64,000 nt of DNA from Chitinophaga caseinilytica (GCF_038396765.1 NZ_CP150096.1:1161001-1225000), one strand, 5' to 3'; counted from the stretch's first letter, positions 7,450 to 17,114 are shown. Notes: generated by a model from the letters alone, not told the origin. Made by a program: numbers and translations.

Positions 7450-8811
7450 ATGAAAAAATGGATCATACCGTTCCTGTTCCTCTCTTCCGCCTGGACCACG
7501 AACGTTTACGCACAAACGAAACAGCTGTCGCTGCAGGAGGCCCTCCGTTTTGCGCTGGATCATAACCAGCAGCTGGCCGTCAGCCGCCTGGAAGAGCAGA
7601 TCGGCAAGCAGAAAACCCTGGAAGTCCGCGCCCAGGCCCTCCCCCAGATCACCGGCAACGCCAACATCACCGACAACATCAAGAAACAGGTGATGGTGCT
7701 CCCCGGAGAATTCAACCGCGACGAGCCCGGCAAACCGGTGGCTCTCCCCGTTGGTACCACCTGGAACGCCTCGGCCTCCGCGGAACTGAACCAGCAACTG
7801 TTCAACCAGAGCGTTTTCACCGGCCTCCAGGCCGCCCGCTCCGGCGAGGAATATTACACCCTCCAAACGCAACAAACGAAAGAAGTTGTCATCTATAACG
7901 TGTCCGCACTGTATTACAGCCTCCTCGTAAAACAGGAAAAACTTAACGTAGTGCAGAGCAATATCGACAAGATGACCAAGCTCGTCGAAACCACCCAAAG
8001 CCAGCTAGATAACGGCCTGGCCAAAAGGATCGATCTCGACCGCATCAAAGTGAGCCTGGTGAACTACCAAACCCAGAAAAGCCAGCTGATCAACCAGCTG
8101 AAAGTGGACGAGAACAAGCTGAAACAAGCCATGGGCATGCCGGTGGCCGAAGACCTCGAGTTCCCTCCCCTCGCCCTCAGCGACATCGAACAGAAAGCCG
8201 CGGTGACGACGGATTTCGGGGAATTCAACCTGTCGAACCGCACCGAATACAAACTGCTGAAGAAAAACGAAGAGCTGCAGGAATTCCAGAAGAAAGCGTA
8301 CATCGCCGAATACTTCCCCAGTCTTTCCTTCAACGGCCGGTATTCCTATAACAGCCTGAGCGACAAGTTCGACATGTTCAAAGGCAACAACGGCACCGCC
8401 AATAATTTCGGCATGGCTTCCATCGGGCTGACATTGAAGATCCCCATCTTCGACGGCTTCGCCCGCCGCAGCCGCGTGAACCAGGCCAATTACACCCTGG
8501 AGCAGATCGCCAAAAAACTGGATGCCAACAAAATGGAACTGACCACCGCGTTCGAGAACGCAAGGCTCAGCCTCCTGAACAGCCTCAGCACCATCAAGTC
8601 GCAAAAGGAAAACGTAGCCCTCGCCGACGAGGTGTACGCATCCACCCAAAATAATTACAACCTGGGCCTCGCCAACCTGACGGACCTCCTCAACTCGGAG
8701 ACCTCCCTCGCCGAAGCCCAGAACAGCTATAACGAAGCCCTGCTCCAATATAAACTCGCAGAGCTCGACCTCATCAAATCACACGGTAACCTGCCCTCAC
8801 TCTTAAACTAA
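7450..8811 (+). CDS. TolC-family outer-membrane efflux protein
   Basis: The 453-residue protein has a signal peptide (about residues 1-22, ending VYAQ) and the two repeated outer-membrane efflux domains of the TolC family. Each contains long amphipathic helices; LSLQEALRFALDHN near the N-terminus and a repeat with NLTDLLNSETSLAEAQNSYNEAL near the C-terminus are typical. Trimers form an outer-membrane channel and periplasmic tunnel. It is the first pump component in an operon with an adaptor (overlapping by one base) and an RND transporter. Substrate unknown. Confidence 0.92.
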   Translation: MKKWIIPFLFLSSAWTTNVYAQTKQLSLQEALRFALDHNQQLAVSRLEEQIGKQKTLEVRAQALPQITGNANITDNIKKQVMVLPGEFNRDEPGKPVALPVGTTWNASASAELNQQLFNQSVFTGLQAARSGEEYYTLQTQQTKEVVIYNVSALYYSLLVKQEKLNVVQSNIDKMTKLVETTQSQLDNGLAKRIDLDRIKVSLVNYQTQKSQLINQLKVDENKLKQAMGMPVAEDLEFPPLALSDIEQKAAVTTDFGEFNLSNRTEYKLLKKNEELQEFQKKAYIAEYFPSLSFNGRYSYNSLSDKFDMFKGNNGTANNFGMASIGLTLKIPIFDGFARRSRVNQANYTLEQIAKKLDANKMELTTAFENARLSLLNSLSTIKSQKENVALADEVYASTQNNYNLGLANLTDLLNSETSLAEAQNSYNEALLQYKLAELDLIKSHGNLPSLLN

Positions 8812-9884
8812 TGCAAGCCATGAAGAAAGTTTTAATCTACGGCACTTTAACTATAGCAGCCCTCGCGGCCATCGTCTGGAAACTCAACGCCAACAAGGCA
8901 GCCAACGTCGCCAAGACGGAATTCGTGAAACAAAGCAACTCGGGCGATATTCCCGTGCTCACCGAAAAGGCGACCCGTGTGGATTATGATCAGCAGTTCG
9001 CCGCCAACGGCAACTTCGAGCCGTTCAAGGAATTGACCTACCTCGCTGAAGCCGCCGGCCGCATCAATCAACTGCTTGTAGACGAAGGCAGCTACGTAAA
9101 ACAAGGCCAGATCATGGCGCGTGTAGACGATGAGATCGTAGGTACCGACCTGGCTTCCGCAAAAGCCAATCTCGCACAACTGAGAGTAGATAAAGACAGA
9201 TATGAGTCCGCTTTCAAAACCGGCGGCGTAACCCAGAAACAAATGGACGACGCCCGCCTCCAGTACGACCTTGCCGTTAGCCGCTACGAAGCCGCCAGCC
9301 GCAAAGTGAACGATACGTACGTGAAAGCCCCCATCTCCGGGTTCATCAACGCCAAATACGTGGAAAAAGGAACTTACCTCTCCGCCGGCACCAAAATGTT
9401 CGACATCGTAGACGTAAGCCGGCTCAAACTCCGCGTTACCGTTCCGGAAATGCAGGTTGTCAACCTCAACCTGGGCGACAAAGTGAACGTGACCACCAAC
9501 GTATACCCCGAAATCCAGTATACCGGCAAAATCACCTTCATCGCCGCCAAAGGCGACCAAACACTCAGCTACCCGGTAGAAATGGAAGTGACCAATATCA
9601 ACGGCAAGCAACTCAAAGCCGGCATGTACGGTACCGCCAACTTCGAAATGCCGAAGCAGGAACCCACCATGCTCATCTCCCGCAACGCATTCGTGGGCGG
9701 TGTGAACAGCAACCAGATCTATGTGCTGGAAGGCGGCGTGGCCAAATTGCGCAAAGTGACCGCCGGCCGCATCTTCGGCGATAAAGTCGAAATCCGTGAA
9801 GGCCTGCAGGACGGCGAAACCGTGATCACCAGCGGCCAGATCAACCTGACCAACGGAGCCAAAGTAGCCGTGCAGGCACAGTAA
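8811..9884 (+). CDS. RND efflux periplasmic adaptor (membrane fusion protein)
   Basis: The 357-residue protein has an N-terminal membrane anchor (about residues 5-22), a biotinyl-lipoyl-like half motif around INQLLVDEGSYVKQGQ, an alpha-hairpin coiled coil (about 105-165), the second lipoyl half KAPISGFI, then beta-barrel and membrane-proximal domains. It bridges the inner-membrane pump and the outer-membrane channel. The ATG overlaps the TAA of the preceding gene (TAATG), which indicates translational coupling; an alternative ATG lies 9 nt further on. The RND pump follows 29 nt downstream. Confidence 0.92.
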   Translation: MQAMKKVLIYGTLTIAALAAIVWKLNANKAANVAKTEFVKQSNSGDIPVLTEKATRVDYDQQFAANGNFEPFKELTYLAEAAGRINQLLVDEGSYVKQGQIMARVDDEIVGTDLASAKANLAQLRVDKDRYESAFKTGGVTQKQMDDARLQYDLAVSRYEAASRKVNDTYVKAPISGFINAKYVEKGTYLSAGTKMFDIVDVSRLKLRVTVPEMQVVNLNLGDKVNVTTNVYPEIQYTGKITFIAAKGDQTLSYPVEMEVTNINGKQLKAGMYGTANFEMPKQEPTMLISRNAFVGGVNSNQIYVLEGGVAKLRKVTAGRIFGDKVEIREGLQDGETVITSGQINLTNGAKVAVQAQ

Positions 9885-9913
9885 CGATTTGCTTGACTTA
9901 ACAAACCGACACA

Positions 9914-12900
9914 ATGAAGATTACAGAAGTATCGATAAAAAGGCCAACGGTAGTGGTGGTGCTATTCACCATCCTGACGCTGCTCGGGCTCATGAGCTAC
10001 AAGGCGCTCAACTATGAGCTGCTGCCCAAGTTCTCGTCGCCCATCGTGACCATTGCCACCGTATACCCCGGGGCATCGCCCTCGGAAGTGGAATCCACCG
10101 TCACCAAGAAAATTGAAGACGCCGTGGCCTCCATGGAAAACATCAAGAAACTGACCTCCAAATCCTCCGAAAGCCTCTCCCTGGTTACGGTGGAACTGAA
10201 TAACGACGCCGACGAAGACATCGGCCTGCAAGACGCGCAAAGGAAGGTGAACGCCATCCTCGCCGACCTGCCGGGCGATGCCAAACCGCCGTCCCTCAAC
10301 AAATTCTCCCTCGACGACCTTCCGATCATGACCCTCGCCGCCACGGCGAAAATGGACGACCGGAAATTCTTCGACCTGATCGACAAGCGCATCCAGCCCA
10401 TGCTGTCCCGCTTGCCCGGTGTGGCCCAGATCTCCCTGATCGGCGGCCAGGAAAGGGAAATCCAGATCAACATCGACCCGAAAAAACTCGAAGCGTACAA
10501 GCTCTCCATCATGCAGGTACGCCAGATCGTGACCAACGCCAACCTCGATTTCCCGACCGGTAAGGTAAAAACCACCGATCAGCAGATCCTCGTTCGTCTG
10601 GCCGGTAAATATAAAGACGTAGACCAGCTCCGCGCCCTCGTACTCACCACCACCGCCTCCGGCACCCAGGTGCGCCTGGGCGACGTGGCCGATGTGCAGG
10701 ATGCGCAGAAAGACGCAGAACGCCTGGCGCGGGTAGACCGCGACGCGTCTATCGCCCTCATGGTGCAGAAACAGTCGGACGCCAACGCCGTAACCGTTTC
10801 CGAAGAAATCCACAAATCCATCGCGAAAATCGAAAAAGAATATGAAGCGGCCGGATTGAAGATCAAGATCGCGAACGACAACTCCGTGTTCACCCTCGAG
10901 TCTGCCGACTCCGTGATCCATGACCTCATCATCGCCGTACTCCTTGTGGCGGCCGTGATGATGCTCTTCCTCCACAGCCTGCGCAACGCCATTTTCGTAA
11001 TGATCTCCATCCCCGCGTCGCTCATCGCCACGTTCATCGGGATGAAATTGTTCGGCTTCTCGCTCAACCTCATGTCTTTGCTCGGCCTTTCGCTGGTAGT
11101 AGGTATCCTTGTGGACGACGCCATCGTGGTGCTCGAAAACATCTACCGCCACATGGAGATGGGGAAAAACAAAGTGCGCGCGGCGTTCGATGGCGTGAAG
11201 GAAATCGGGTTCACCGTAACTTCCATTACGCTCGTAATCGTGGTAGTGTTCCTCCCGATCTCGCTGACCAACGAACTGGTAAGTAAAATCCTCCGCGAAT
11301 TCTGCGTGGTAGTGATGATATCGACCATGCTGTCGCTGCTGACATCGTTCACCATCGTGCCGCTGCTGGCTTCCCGCTTCGGTAAGCTCACGCATCTCAC
11401 CGGCAAGAACTTCTTCGAGAAATTCATTCTGTGGTTTGAACGCCAGCTGGATAAATTCACCCGTTGGATGACCGGCATGCTGAAATGGGCGCTGGCACAC
11501 AAAACGATCACCCTCGTTGGTTCCGTAGTGCTGCTGCTGGCTTCTTTCCAGCTCGTGGGCCGCGGGTACATCGGCGGCGAGTTCATCCCGAAAGGCGACC
11601 GCGGCCAGTTTATCGTGATGCTCGAAATGCCGAAAGACGCATCCCTCGAACAAACCAACCAGGCTACCCTGAAAGCGGAAGCCTTCCTGGAGAAAAAACC
11701 GGAAGTGACTTCGCTGATCACCACCGTGGGCCAGACTTCGGAAGACGGTTTCGGTACTTCCCAGTCTACCGCCTACAAATCGGAAATCACCGTTCAGCTG
11801 ATAGATCTGCACAAGCGTGAAGCGGCAGACCTCATCGCCACCCGCGTGAAAAAAGAGCTGAAAGCGGCCCTCCCCGGCGTGAAGGTGAAAACCACCTCCG
11901 TGAGCATCATGGGTACGGCAGAGCGTGCGCCCATCGACGTGATCGTGATGGGTACCGATCTCGACTCGGTGTTCAAATTCGCGAAAGCGGGCATGGCAGA
12001 GCTGCAGAAGATCGAAGGCGCCACGGAAGTGAAACTGTCTGTGGAAGAAGGAAACCCCGAGATCAACGTGCAGGTAGACCGCGACAAGATGTCGGCACTC
12101 GGCCTCACGCTCGAAAACGTGGGCGGTACGATGCAGACCGCGTTCAGCGGTACGGCCGACGACTCGAAGGTGAAATTCCGCCAGGGAGAATATGAATACG
12201 ACATCAACATCCGTTTCGGCGACTTCAACCGCCGCAACATCCAGGACGTTTCCAATATCGATTTCAAGAACGACAAAGGTGAGCTGGTGAAACTGGCGCA
12301 ATTCGCGACCATCACCGAAGGTTCCGGCCCGAGCCGCCTCGAGCGCCGCGACAAGAGCACCTCGGTGTCTATCCAGAGCCAGGTGATGGGTAAGCCCGCG
12401 GGTACGGTAACCCAGGAGTTCGTGAAAAAGCTCAACGAGCTGCCGAAACCCATGGGCGTAAGCTTTGTGCTGGGCGGCGACGCCGAAAACCAGGGCGACT
12501 CGTTCTCTACCCTCGGTGTGGCACTGCTCATCTCCATTATTATGGTGTACCTCATCATGGTGGCGCTGTACGACAACTACATCTATCCTTTCGTGGTGAT
12601 GTTCTCCATCCCGCTGGCCATCATCGGTGCCTTGCTGGCGCTGGCGTTGACCAACAATACGCTGAACATCTTTACCATCCTGGGTATGATCATGCTGATC
12701 GGTCTGGTGGCGAAGAACGCGATCATCCTCGTCGACTTTACCAACCAGATGAAGGAAGAAGGCCAGAGCACTTACGACGCGCTCATCCACGCCAACCACG
12801 CCCGTCTCCGCCCGATCCTCATGACCACCATCGCGATGGTGATCGGTATGTTGCCGATCGCTCTGGCAACGGGTGGTGTGGCCTCGACCAAGAACGGCCT

Positions 12901-13108
12901 GGCATGGGTGATCATCGGTGGTCTCATCACCTCGATGTTCCTCACGCTGATCGTGGTGCCCGTAATTTATTATGTGGTAGACAAGGCGATGGCGAAGTTC
13001 GGTATGGGACGTATTTCCAAGAAACGTTACATCCGCCAGCGGATGGTAGCGCCTACGGAACAGGAAATCGAATCGCGCGACCTGCAATCCGCTTCGATGA
13101 TGAACTGA
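9914..13108 (+). CDS. RND-family efflux transporter, inner-membrane pump
   Basis: The 1064-residue protein has the AcrB/HAE1-type architecture: TM1 at residues about 10-30, a large periplasmic porter domain, a TM block at about 335-495, TM7 near 535, a second periplasmic domain, and a final TM block at about 865-1035. The proton-relay aspartates appear in GILVDDAIVVLENIYR at the end of TM4, as in drug-exporting RND pumps. The periplasmic YPGASPSEVE segment is conserved in the family. Energy comes from proton influx. A terminator follows, so the five-gene operon ends here. Drugs, dyes or other toxic compounds are likely substrates, but none is indicated. Confidence 0.95.
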   Translation: MKITEVSIKRPTVVVVLFTILTLLGLMSYKALNYELLPKFSSPIVTIATVYPGASPSEVESTVTKKIEDAVASMENIKKLTSKSSESLSLVTVELNNDADEDIGLQDAQRKVNAILADLPGDAKPPSLNKFSLDDLPIMTLAATAKMDDRKFFDLIDKRIQPMLSRLPGVAQISLIGGQEREIQINIDPKKLEAYKLSIMQVRQIVTNANLDFPTGKVKTTDQQILVRLAGKYKDVDQLRALVLTTTASGTQVRLGDVADVQDAQKDAERLARVDRDASIALMVQKQSDANAVTVSEEIHKSIAKIEKEYEAAGLKIKIANDNSVFTLESADSVIHDLIIAVLLVAAVMMLFLHSLRNAIFVMISIPASLIATFIGMKLFGFSLNLMSLLGLSLVVGILVDDAIVVLENIYRHMEMGKNKVRAAFDGVKEIGFTVTSITLVIVVVFLPISLTNELVSKILREFCVVVMISTMLSLLTSFTIVPLLASRFGKLTHLTGKNFFEKFILWFERQLDKFTRWMTGMLKWALAHKTITLVGSVVLLLASFQLVGRGYIGGEFIPKGDRGQFIVMLEMPKDASLEQTNQATLKAEAFLEKKPEVTSLITTVGQTSEDGFGTSQSTAYKSEITVQLIDLHKREAADLIATRVKKELKAALPGVKVKTTSVSIMGTAERAPIDVIVMGTDLDSVFKFAKAGMAELQKIEGATEVKLSVEEGNPEINVQVDRDKMSALGLTLENVGGTMQTAFSGTADDSKVKFRQGEYEYDINIRFGDFNRRNIQDVSNIDFKNDKGELVKLAQFATITEGSGPSRLERRDKSTSVSIQSQVMGKPAGTVTQEFVKKLNELPKPMGVSFVLGGDAENQGDSFSTLGVALLISIIMVYLIMVALYDNYIYPFVVMFSIPLAIIGALLALALTNNTLNIFTILGMIMLIGLVAKNAIILVDFTNQMKEEGQSTYDALIHANHARLRPILMTTIAMVIGMLPIALATGGVASTKNGLAWVIIGGLITSMFLTLIVVPVIYYVVDKAMAKFGMGRISKKRYIRQRMVAPTEQEIESRDLQSASMMN

Positions 13109-13172
13109 TAAAATACTTGCATAAGTGATAATAGTGTTACAAACAGTGTAACAGTTGTAGGTTTAACTAAAT

Positions 13173-13206
13173 GGCCGGGATATTCTTATCCCGGCCTTAG
13201 TTTTTT
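13173..13206 (+). terminator. Intrinsic terminator of the efflux operon
   Basis: GGCCGGGATA (13173-13182) pairs with TATCCCGGCC (13187-13196) around a TTCT loop, followed by TTAGTTTTTT. Confidence 0.92.
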
Positions 13207-13226
13207 ATGCAAATATCTGAAGGGTG

Positions 13227-14027
13227 TTAGCCTTTGACGATCTTGTTGTACGAACTGGTGATCCCTTTGATGAGCGAGGAGCTGAAGCCCTGGTGTTCCA
13301 TTTCGTTGAGGCCCGCGATGGTGCAGCCTTTAGGGGTTGTAACCTTGTCAATCTCGGCTTCCGGATGGCGGTTGCCTTTGATGAGCAGTTCGGCGGCGCC
13401 TTTCACCGTTTGTGCGGCGATGAGGTTGGCCGTGGCCGCGTCGAACCCGATCTCGATGCCGCCCTGGATGGAGGCGCGGATGAAACGGAGGGCATAGGCG
13501 ATGCCGCAGGCGCCGAGCACGGTGGCGGCGTCCATGAGCTTTTCGTCGATGGAAACGGTAACGCCCAGCTGGTCGAACATTTCCTTCACGAAGGCCGTCT
13601 GTTCTTCGGTGACGTTGCGGCCGCAGATGCAGGTAATGGACTCCTGGATGGCGATGGCGGTGTTGGGCATGGCCCGGAAGATGGGCAGGCCGGGCAGCGT
13701 GATCTTTTCGAGATCGTCGAGCAGCACGCCGGTCACCACGGAGATGAGGAGCTGTTTGTCTGCATCGAAGCTGGCGCGGAGCTCGGTGAGGACTTCCTTA
13801 ACGTTATAGGGTTTGAGGGCCACTACCACCACGTCTGCTTCGCGGATGGCTTTGGCGTTATCTGATTCCACATGAACGCCCTGCTCGCGCAATGCGGCCA
13901 GGGTAGCGACGTTGCGCTTGGTAACGGTGATTTCTCCGGCCTGGGAGAACCCGCTTTTGAGGAGGCCTTCCGCGATGGCGGAACCGAGGTTGCCGCCGCC
14001 GATGATGGCGATTTTCTTGCCTGACAT
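13227..14027 (-). CDS. proC: Pyrroline-5-carboxylate reductase
   Basis: The 266-residue enzyme catalyses the last step of proline synthesis, reducing 1-pyrroline-5-carboxylate with NAD(P)H. The N-terminal Rossmann motif is IAIIGGGNLGSAIAEG (residues 5-20), a middle segment reads VVVALKPYNVKEVL, MPNTAIAI matches the conserved MPN substrate region, and the C-terminal signature TTPKGCTIAGLNEME corresponds to the usual PGGTT-type dimer motif with Cys in place of one Thr. It converges with the RND operon and is followed by that operon's terminator in opposite orientation. Confidence 0.94.
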   Translation of the reverse strand: MSGKKIAIIGGGNLGSAIAEGLLKSGFSQAGEITVTKRNVATLAALREQGVHVESDNAKAIREADVVVVALKPYNVKEVLTELRASFDADKQLLISVVTGVLLDDLEKITLPGLPIFRAMPNTAIAIQESITCICGRNVTEEQTAFVKEMFDQLGVTVSIDEKLMDAATVLGACGIAYALRFIRASIQGGIEIGFDAATANLIAAQTVKGAAELLIKGNRHPEAEIDKVTTPKGCTIAGLNEMEHQGFSSSLIKGITSSYNKIVKG

Positions 14028-14093
14028 AGTCTACTGATTTGGAAGAGTAAGGTACGGTAAAACCCCCGTTCCTGCAAACCCCGCCAAAAATGA

Positions 14094-14121
14094 GAAAGCC
14101 CCCGGCAAGCCGGAGACTTTC
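14094..14121 (-). terminator. Likely terminator of the dusB / HNH operon
   Basis: A 13-position stem with two mismatches (14094-14106 with 14109-14121, loop AA) sits beyond the HNH gene stop. A-rich sequence just left of it would give a U-rich tail on the minus strand. Confidence 0.6.
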
Positions 14122-14166
14122 GTCAGACAACATCAAAAAATATGACCATTCCTGATGACTCAGGCG

Positions 14167-14736
14167 TTAATCCAATGTTACGTGGCTCCAGTTTTCGCCG
14201 CTTTTGATCCGGTACAGCTGCATTTCGCTGATGGAAAATTGCTCTGCGATCTGCTTCATCGTTTTCCGCCCCGGCTTGTGCAACAGGCGCTTGATGCTCT
14301 TCACCTTGGCGATGTTCAGCTTCAGGCCTTTGGTACGGTGGCGCTGCTGCTCCTTGTAAGCAAGCTTCGCCGGGCTGTTTTGCTGGTGCTGCTCCATTTC
14401 CTCCTTGGTGGCCCAGCGGAGGTTGGAGACTTTATTGTTCTTCTTGTCGTAATCGAGATGGATGACGTATTTCTGCGAACGGCTGGTTTTGGGGATGAAC
14501 AGGCGCGCCACTTCGCGGTGGAGGTAGAGCGACTGGTACGTGTCGGCCGGTTTGATGTTCAGCACCGTATAGCCTTCCACGGTAGAGCCGTTGAGCAGCC
14601 TTCCGTCTTCCTTGCTTTCCTGGTAACTCATCACCCTTCCCATATTGGAAACCGCGTAACGTTTACGCAGGGCAGATTTGTTTTTGATCTGCAAGTCTTT
14701 CCAGACCTCATTTTTCAAATTTTTGATTGTGGCCAT
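14167..14736 (-). CDS. NUMOD4 / HNH endonuclease-like protein with C-terminal HTH
   Basis: The 189-residue protein begins with a NUMOD4-type segment (about 9-50: VWKDL, then YAVSNMGRVMS). It continues with an HNH_3-like core (about 68-112: YLHREVARLFIP, then H93-L-D, N100-N101 and NLRWAT). The usual HH dipeptide of the HNH motif is I-H here. Residues about 140-185 (KTMKQIAEQFSISEMQLYRI) look like a resolvase-type helix-turn-helix. Such proteins resemble phage or intron homing endonucleases but are also found as solitary chromosomal genes in Bacteroidota. It follows dusB by 34 nt on the same strand. Nuclease activity is not assured. Confidence 0.8.
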   Translation of the reverse strand: MATIKNLKNEVWKDLQIKNKSALRKRYAVSNMGRVMSYQESKEDGRLLNGSTVEGYTVLNIKPADTYQSLYLHREVARLFIPKTSRSQKYVIHLDYDKKNNKVSNLRWATKEEMEQHQQNSPAKLAYKEQQRHRTKGLKLNIAKVKSIKRLLHKPGRKTMKQIAEQFSISEMQLYRIKSGENWSHVTLD

Positions 14737-14770
14737 TGTGAAAGCAATTTATATGGTTCATTTCTGGGGT

Positions 14771-15841
14771 TCAGTCCGGAACTTCACAACTCAGTTCTCT
14801 CTCCGGATGATTCGCTGTTGCTTCTATGCCAGCCATTGGGGCCATCGTCCTCTCAAATATATGATCTTTGTACTGATATGCTACGGCATCCAGGACCTCC
14901 TCGATCTTAGGGGCCGTAGTGCAAGTTACTAATTGTGCACGGAATTCTTTGATGTGCGGCAGTCCTTTCAGGTAATTCGTGTAATGCCGTCTCATTTCGA
15001 GGATGCCGACCACTTCCCCTTTCCATTGGATCGACCGGCGGAGGTGTTCCTTGCACACGTCTACCCGCTCGGAAACCGTGGGCGGCGGCAGGTGCTGGCC
15101 GGTACGGATGAAGTGCTTGATCTCATTGAAAATCCAGGGGTACCCGATGGCCGCGCGGCCGATCATCACCCCGTCTACCCCATATTTTTCCCTCGCCGCC
15201 ACCGCCTGCTCGGGCGTGCAGATGTCTCCGTTGCCGAAGATGGGAATGTTAATGCGGGGATTGTTCTTGACTTTGCCGATGAGCGTCCAGTCTGCATGGC
15301 CCTTGTACATCTGCGTACGGGTGCGGCCGTGGATGGTGAGCGCCTTGATGCCCACGTCTTGCAGCCTTTCCGCCACTTCCTCGATGTTTTTGGTATCATC
15401 GTCCCACCCAAGGCGGGTTTTGACGGTAACGGGGAGCCTGGTGGCCTTTACGACGGCTTCGGTGAGGCGGACCATCTTGGGAATATCCTTCAGAATACCG
15501 GCGCCGGCGCCTTTACAGGTGACTTTCTTCACTGGGCAGCCGAAATTGATGTCGAGCAGGTCGGGGTTGGCGGCTTCCACGATCTGGGCGGCCATGGCCA
15601 TGGGCTCTTCGTCTCCCCCGAAGATCTGGATGCCGACGGGGCGCTCGAAATCGAAAATATCCAGCTTCATCCGGCTCTTGATGGCGTCGCGGATGAGGCC
15701 TTCCGAGGAAATGAATTCGGAATACATCAGGTCTGCCCCCTCGCGCTTGCATACCGCACGGAACGGCGGATCGCTCACATCTTCCATGGGGGCCAGCAAA
15801 AGCGGAAACTCACCCAGTTCTATATCTCCAATTTTCACCAT
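14771..15841 (-). CDS. dusB: tRNA-dihydrouridine synthase
   Basis: The 356-residue FMN-dependent enzyme reduces uridines in tRNA to dihydrouridine. The TIM-barrel signatures are clear: LLAPMEDVSDPPFR near residue 15, DINFGCPVKKVTCKGAGAGIL with catalytic Cys102, VTVKTRLGWD, the tRNA-contacting HGRTRTQMYKG, and the FMN-phosphate region FGNGDI followed by GVMIGRAAIGYPWIF. Bacteroidota usually have a DusB-type member, so the symbol is assigned on overall resemblance. A TAnnTTTG element lies upstream on the minus strand, and an HNH-type gene follows in the same transcript. Confidence 0.93.
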   Translation of the reverse strand: MVKIGDIELGEFPLLLAPMEDVSDPPFRAVCKREGADLMYSEFISSEGLIRDAIKSRMKLDIFDFERPVGIQIFGGDEEPMAMAAQIVEAANPDLLDINFGCPVKKVTCKGAGAGILKDIPKMVRLTEAVVKATRLPVTVKTRLGWDDDTKNIEEVAERLQDVGIKALTIHGRTRTQMYKGHADWTLIGKVKNNPRINIPIFGNGDICTPEQAVAAREKYGVDGVMIGRAAIGYPWIFNEIKHFIRTGQHLPPPTVSERVDVCKEHLRRSIQWKGEVVGILEMRRHYTNYLKGLPHIKEFRAQLVTCTTAPKIEEVLDAVAYQYKDHIFERTMAPMAGIEATANHPERELSCEVPD

Positions 15842-15901
15842 ATAATTGCTGCCGGTTAGAATTTATTCTGACAAAACTGATAAATGCCCTGTAAATTTAC
15901 G

Positions 15902-15909
15902 CAAATTTA
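15902..15909 (-). promoter_or_regulatory. Putative -7 element of dusB
   Basis: On the minus strand the site reads TAAATTTG, matching TAnnTTTG, about 60 nt upstream of the dusB ATG in the divergent spacer shared with the CPBP protease gene. Confidence 0.4.
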
Positions 15910-15922
15910 GCACAGCGAAAGT

Positions 15923-16846
15923 ATGATGGACTTTATACGGAAGGCGTCCCCGTTCGGACAACTGGCGATTTTATTGGGATTGATGTCTGTCTGCTACATG
16001 GCGTACGGTATCATCTTCCTGGAAGTATTCCCGGCTATCAGCGGGGGCTATACGATGTTGCAGGCGCAAGACCCTGCCGTCATCAAAATCCCTTCCGTCG
16101 CCGCCGCCCTTCGTATATCGCAATTCTTTTATACGTTTATCGTGTTCCTCGTGCCCGGCGCCCTTTTCGCCCTGGCCATGGACCGGCCGGCACAATACCT
16201 CGGCATCAACCGCGGGCTTCCCTTCCTCCAGCTGGTGCTTTCCCTGCTCATCCTGCTTTGCTCCCTGCAACTGGTAGGCGCATCCGTGGAATGGAACAAA
16301 CTGATCGGCTTTTCGCAGAAATTCGAGGAAATGGAAAAGCTGGCCGAGCGGCAGACCAAAGCCCTGCTCGTAATGCCCGATGGCTGGACGATGGTCCGCA
16401 ACCTCTTCCTCATGGCCCTGTTGCCTGCCATCGGCGAAGAAGTGTTCTTCCGCGGATGCCTGCAAACGATCGTTCAGCGGCTGGTGCGGAACGGCTGGGT
16501 GGCGGTGTTGATCACGGCGGTCATCTTTTCGGCCGTTCACCTGCAGTTTATCACTTTCCTGCCCCGTGTAGTGCTGGGCTTCGCGATCGGCGCGGTGTTC
16601 CTCGTATCGGGGAACCTCTGGCTGGCCATCGCGGCGCATTTTCTCAACAACGGCATGCAGGTAGTATTGTTTTATCTTTACCAGAACAAACTCATCAGCA
16701 AAGACCCTTCCGCCGACGAAACAGTGCCCGTATACCTCGCCGTTTTCAGCGCCGTCATCACGGGGCTCCTCATTTGGAGGCTCCAGCAGCGCGCGAAACA
16801 GGCCGGGTACAACTGGAAAACGGCATTGGCGGGACCAAAAAACTAA
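15923..16846 (+). CDS. CPBP-family intramembrane glutamic endopeptidase
   Basis: The 307-residue polytopic membrane protein carries the Abi/CAAX (CPBP) protease motifs: E172-E173 with R177 in GEEVFFRG, a His in the following SAVHLQF helix, and HFLNN in a later one. Hydrophobic helices occupy about residues 15-38, 65-85, 98-120, 158-172, 190-215 and 215-240. Family members cleave membrane proteins or modify prenylated substrates; the bacterial role of this branch is unknown. Two ATG codons in tandem could start it. A DUF2007-type gene follows after 4 nt, and cdsA and psd come next. Confidence 0.88.
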   Translation: MMDFIRKASPFGQLAILLGLMSVCYMAYGIIFLEVFPAISGGYTMLQAQDPAVIKIPSVAAALRISQFFYTFIVFLVPGALFALAMDRPAQYLGINRGLPFLQLVLSLLILLCSLQLVGASVEWNKLIGFSQKFEEMEKLAERQTKALLVMPDGWTMVRNLFLMALLPAIGEEVFFRGCLQTIVQRLVRNGWVAVLITAVIFSAVHLQFITFLPRVVLGFAIGAVFLVSGNLWLAIAAHFLNNGMQVVLFYLYQNKLISKDPSADETVPVYLAVFSAVITGLLIWRLQQRAKQAGYNWKTALAGPKN

Positions 16847-16850
16847 CATT

Positions 16851-17081
16851 ATGGAAAAAGACTGGGTAAAAGTGTACGCAAGCAACATCGCCTACGAATC
16901 CGAGATCATCCGCGGCATGCTCGACGAAAACGGGATCGAAGCCGTGATCGTCCCCCGGCAGGATTCATCTTTCGTTACCATGCTTCCGGGGATGGACGAA
17001 GTATATGTGCACGTCTCCAACGAGGCGCAGGCCAAACAGCTCATCGCAGAAAGCCGCCCCGAGCCCGGGAAAACGGAATAA
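16851..17081 (+). CDS. DUF2007-type small protein
   Basis: The 76-residue soluble protein resembles the DUF2007 putative signal-transducing domain, a small ferredoxin-like fold. WVKVYASNIAYESEIIRGMLDENGI at the start (residues about 5-29), then VIVPRQDS, and VYVHVSNEAQAKQLI near the end give its beta-alpha-beta pattern. In other bacteria such domains are sometimes fused to PII-like or membrane proteins. The start lies 4 nt after the protease gene, so it is translated from the same mRNA. Function unknown. Confidence 0.8.
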   Translation: MEKDWVKVYASNIAYESEIIRGMLDENGIEAVIVPRQDSSFVTMLPGMDEVYVHVSNEAQAKQLIAESRPEPGKTE

Positions 17082-17114
17082 ACCGGGAATCGCCGGTTCA
17101 CTTTAAATCAACAC

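Noticed and set aside
9962..13087. A 1041-codon open frame on the minus strand
   Set aside because: It is antisense to the RND pump gene, His/Arg/Asp-rich as expected from codon-biased reverse reading of a GC-rich gene, and shows no domain.
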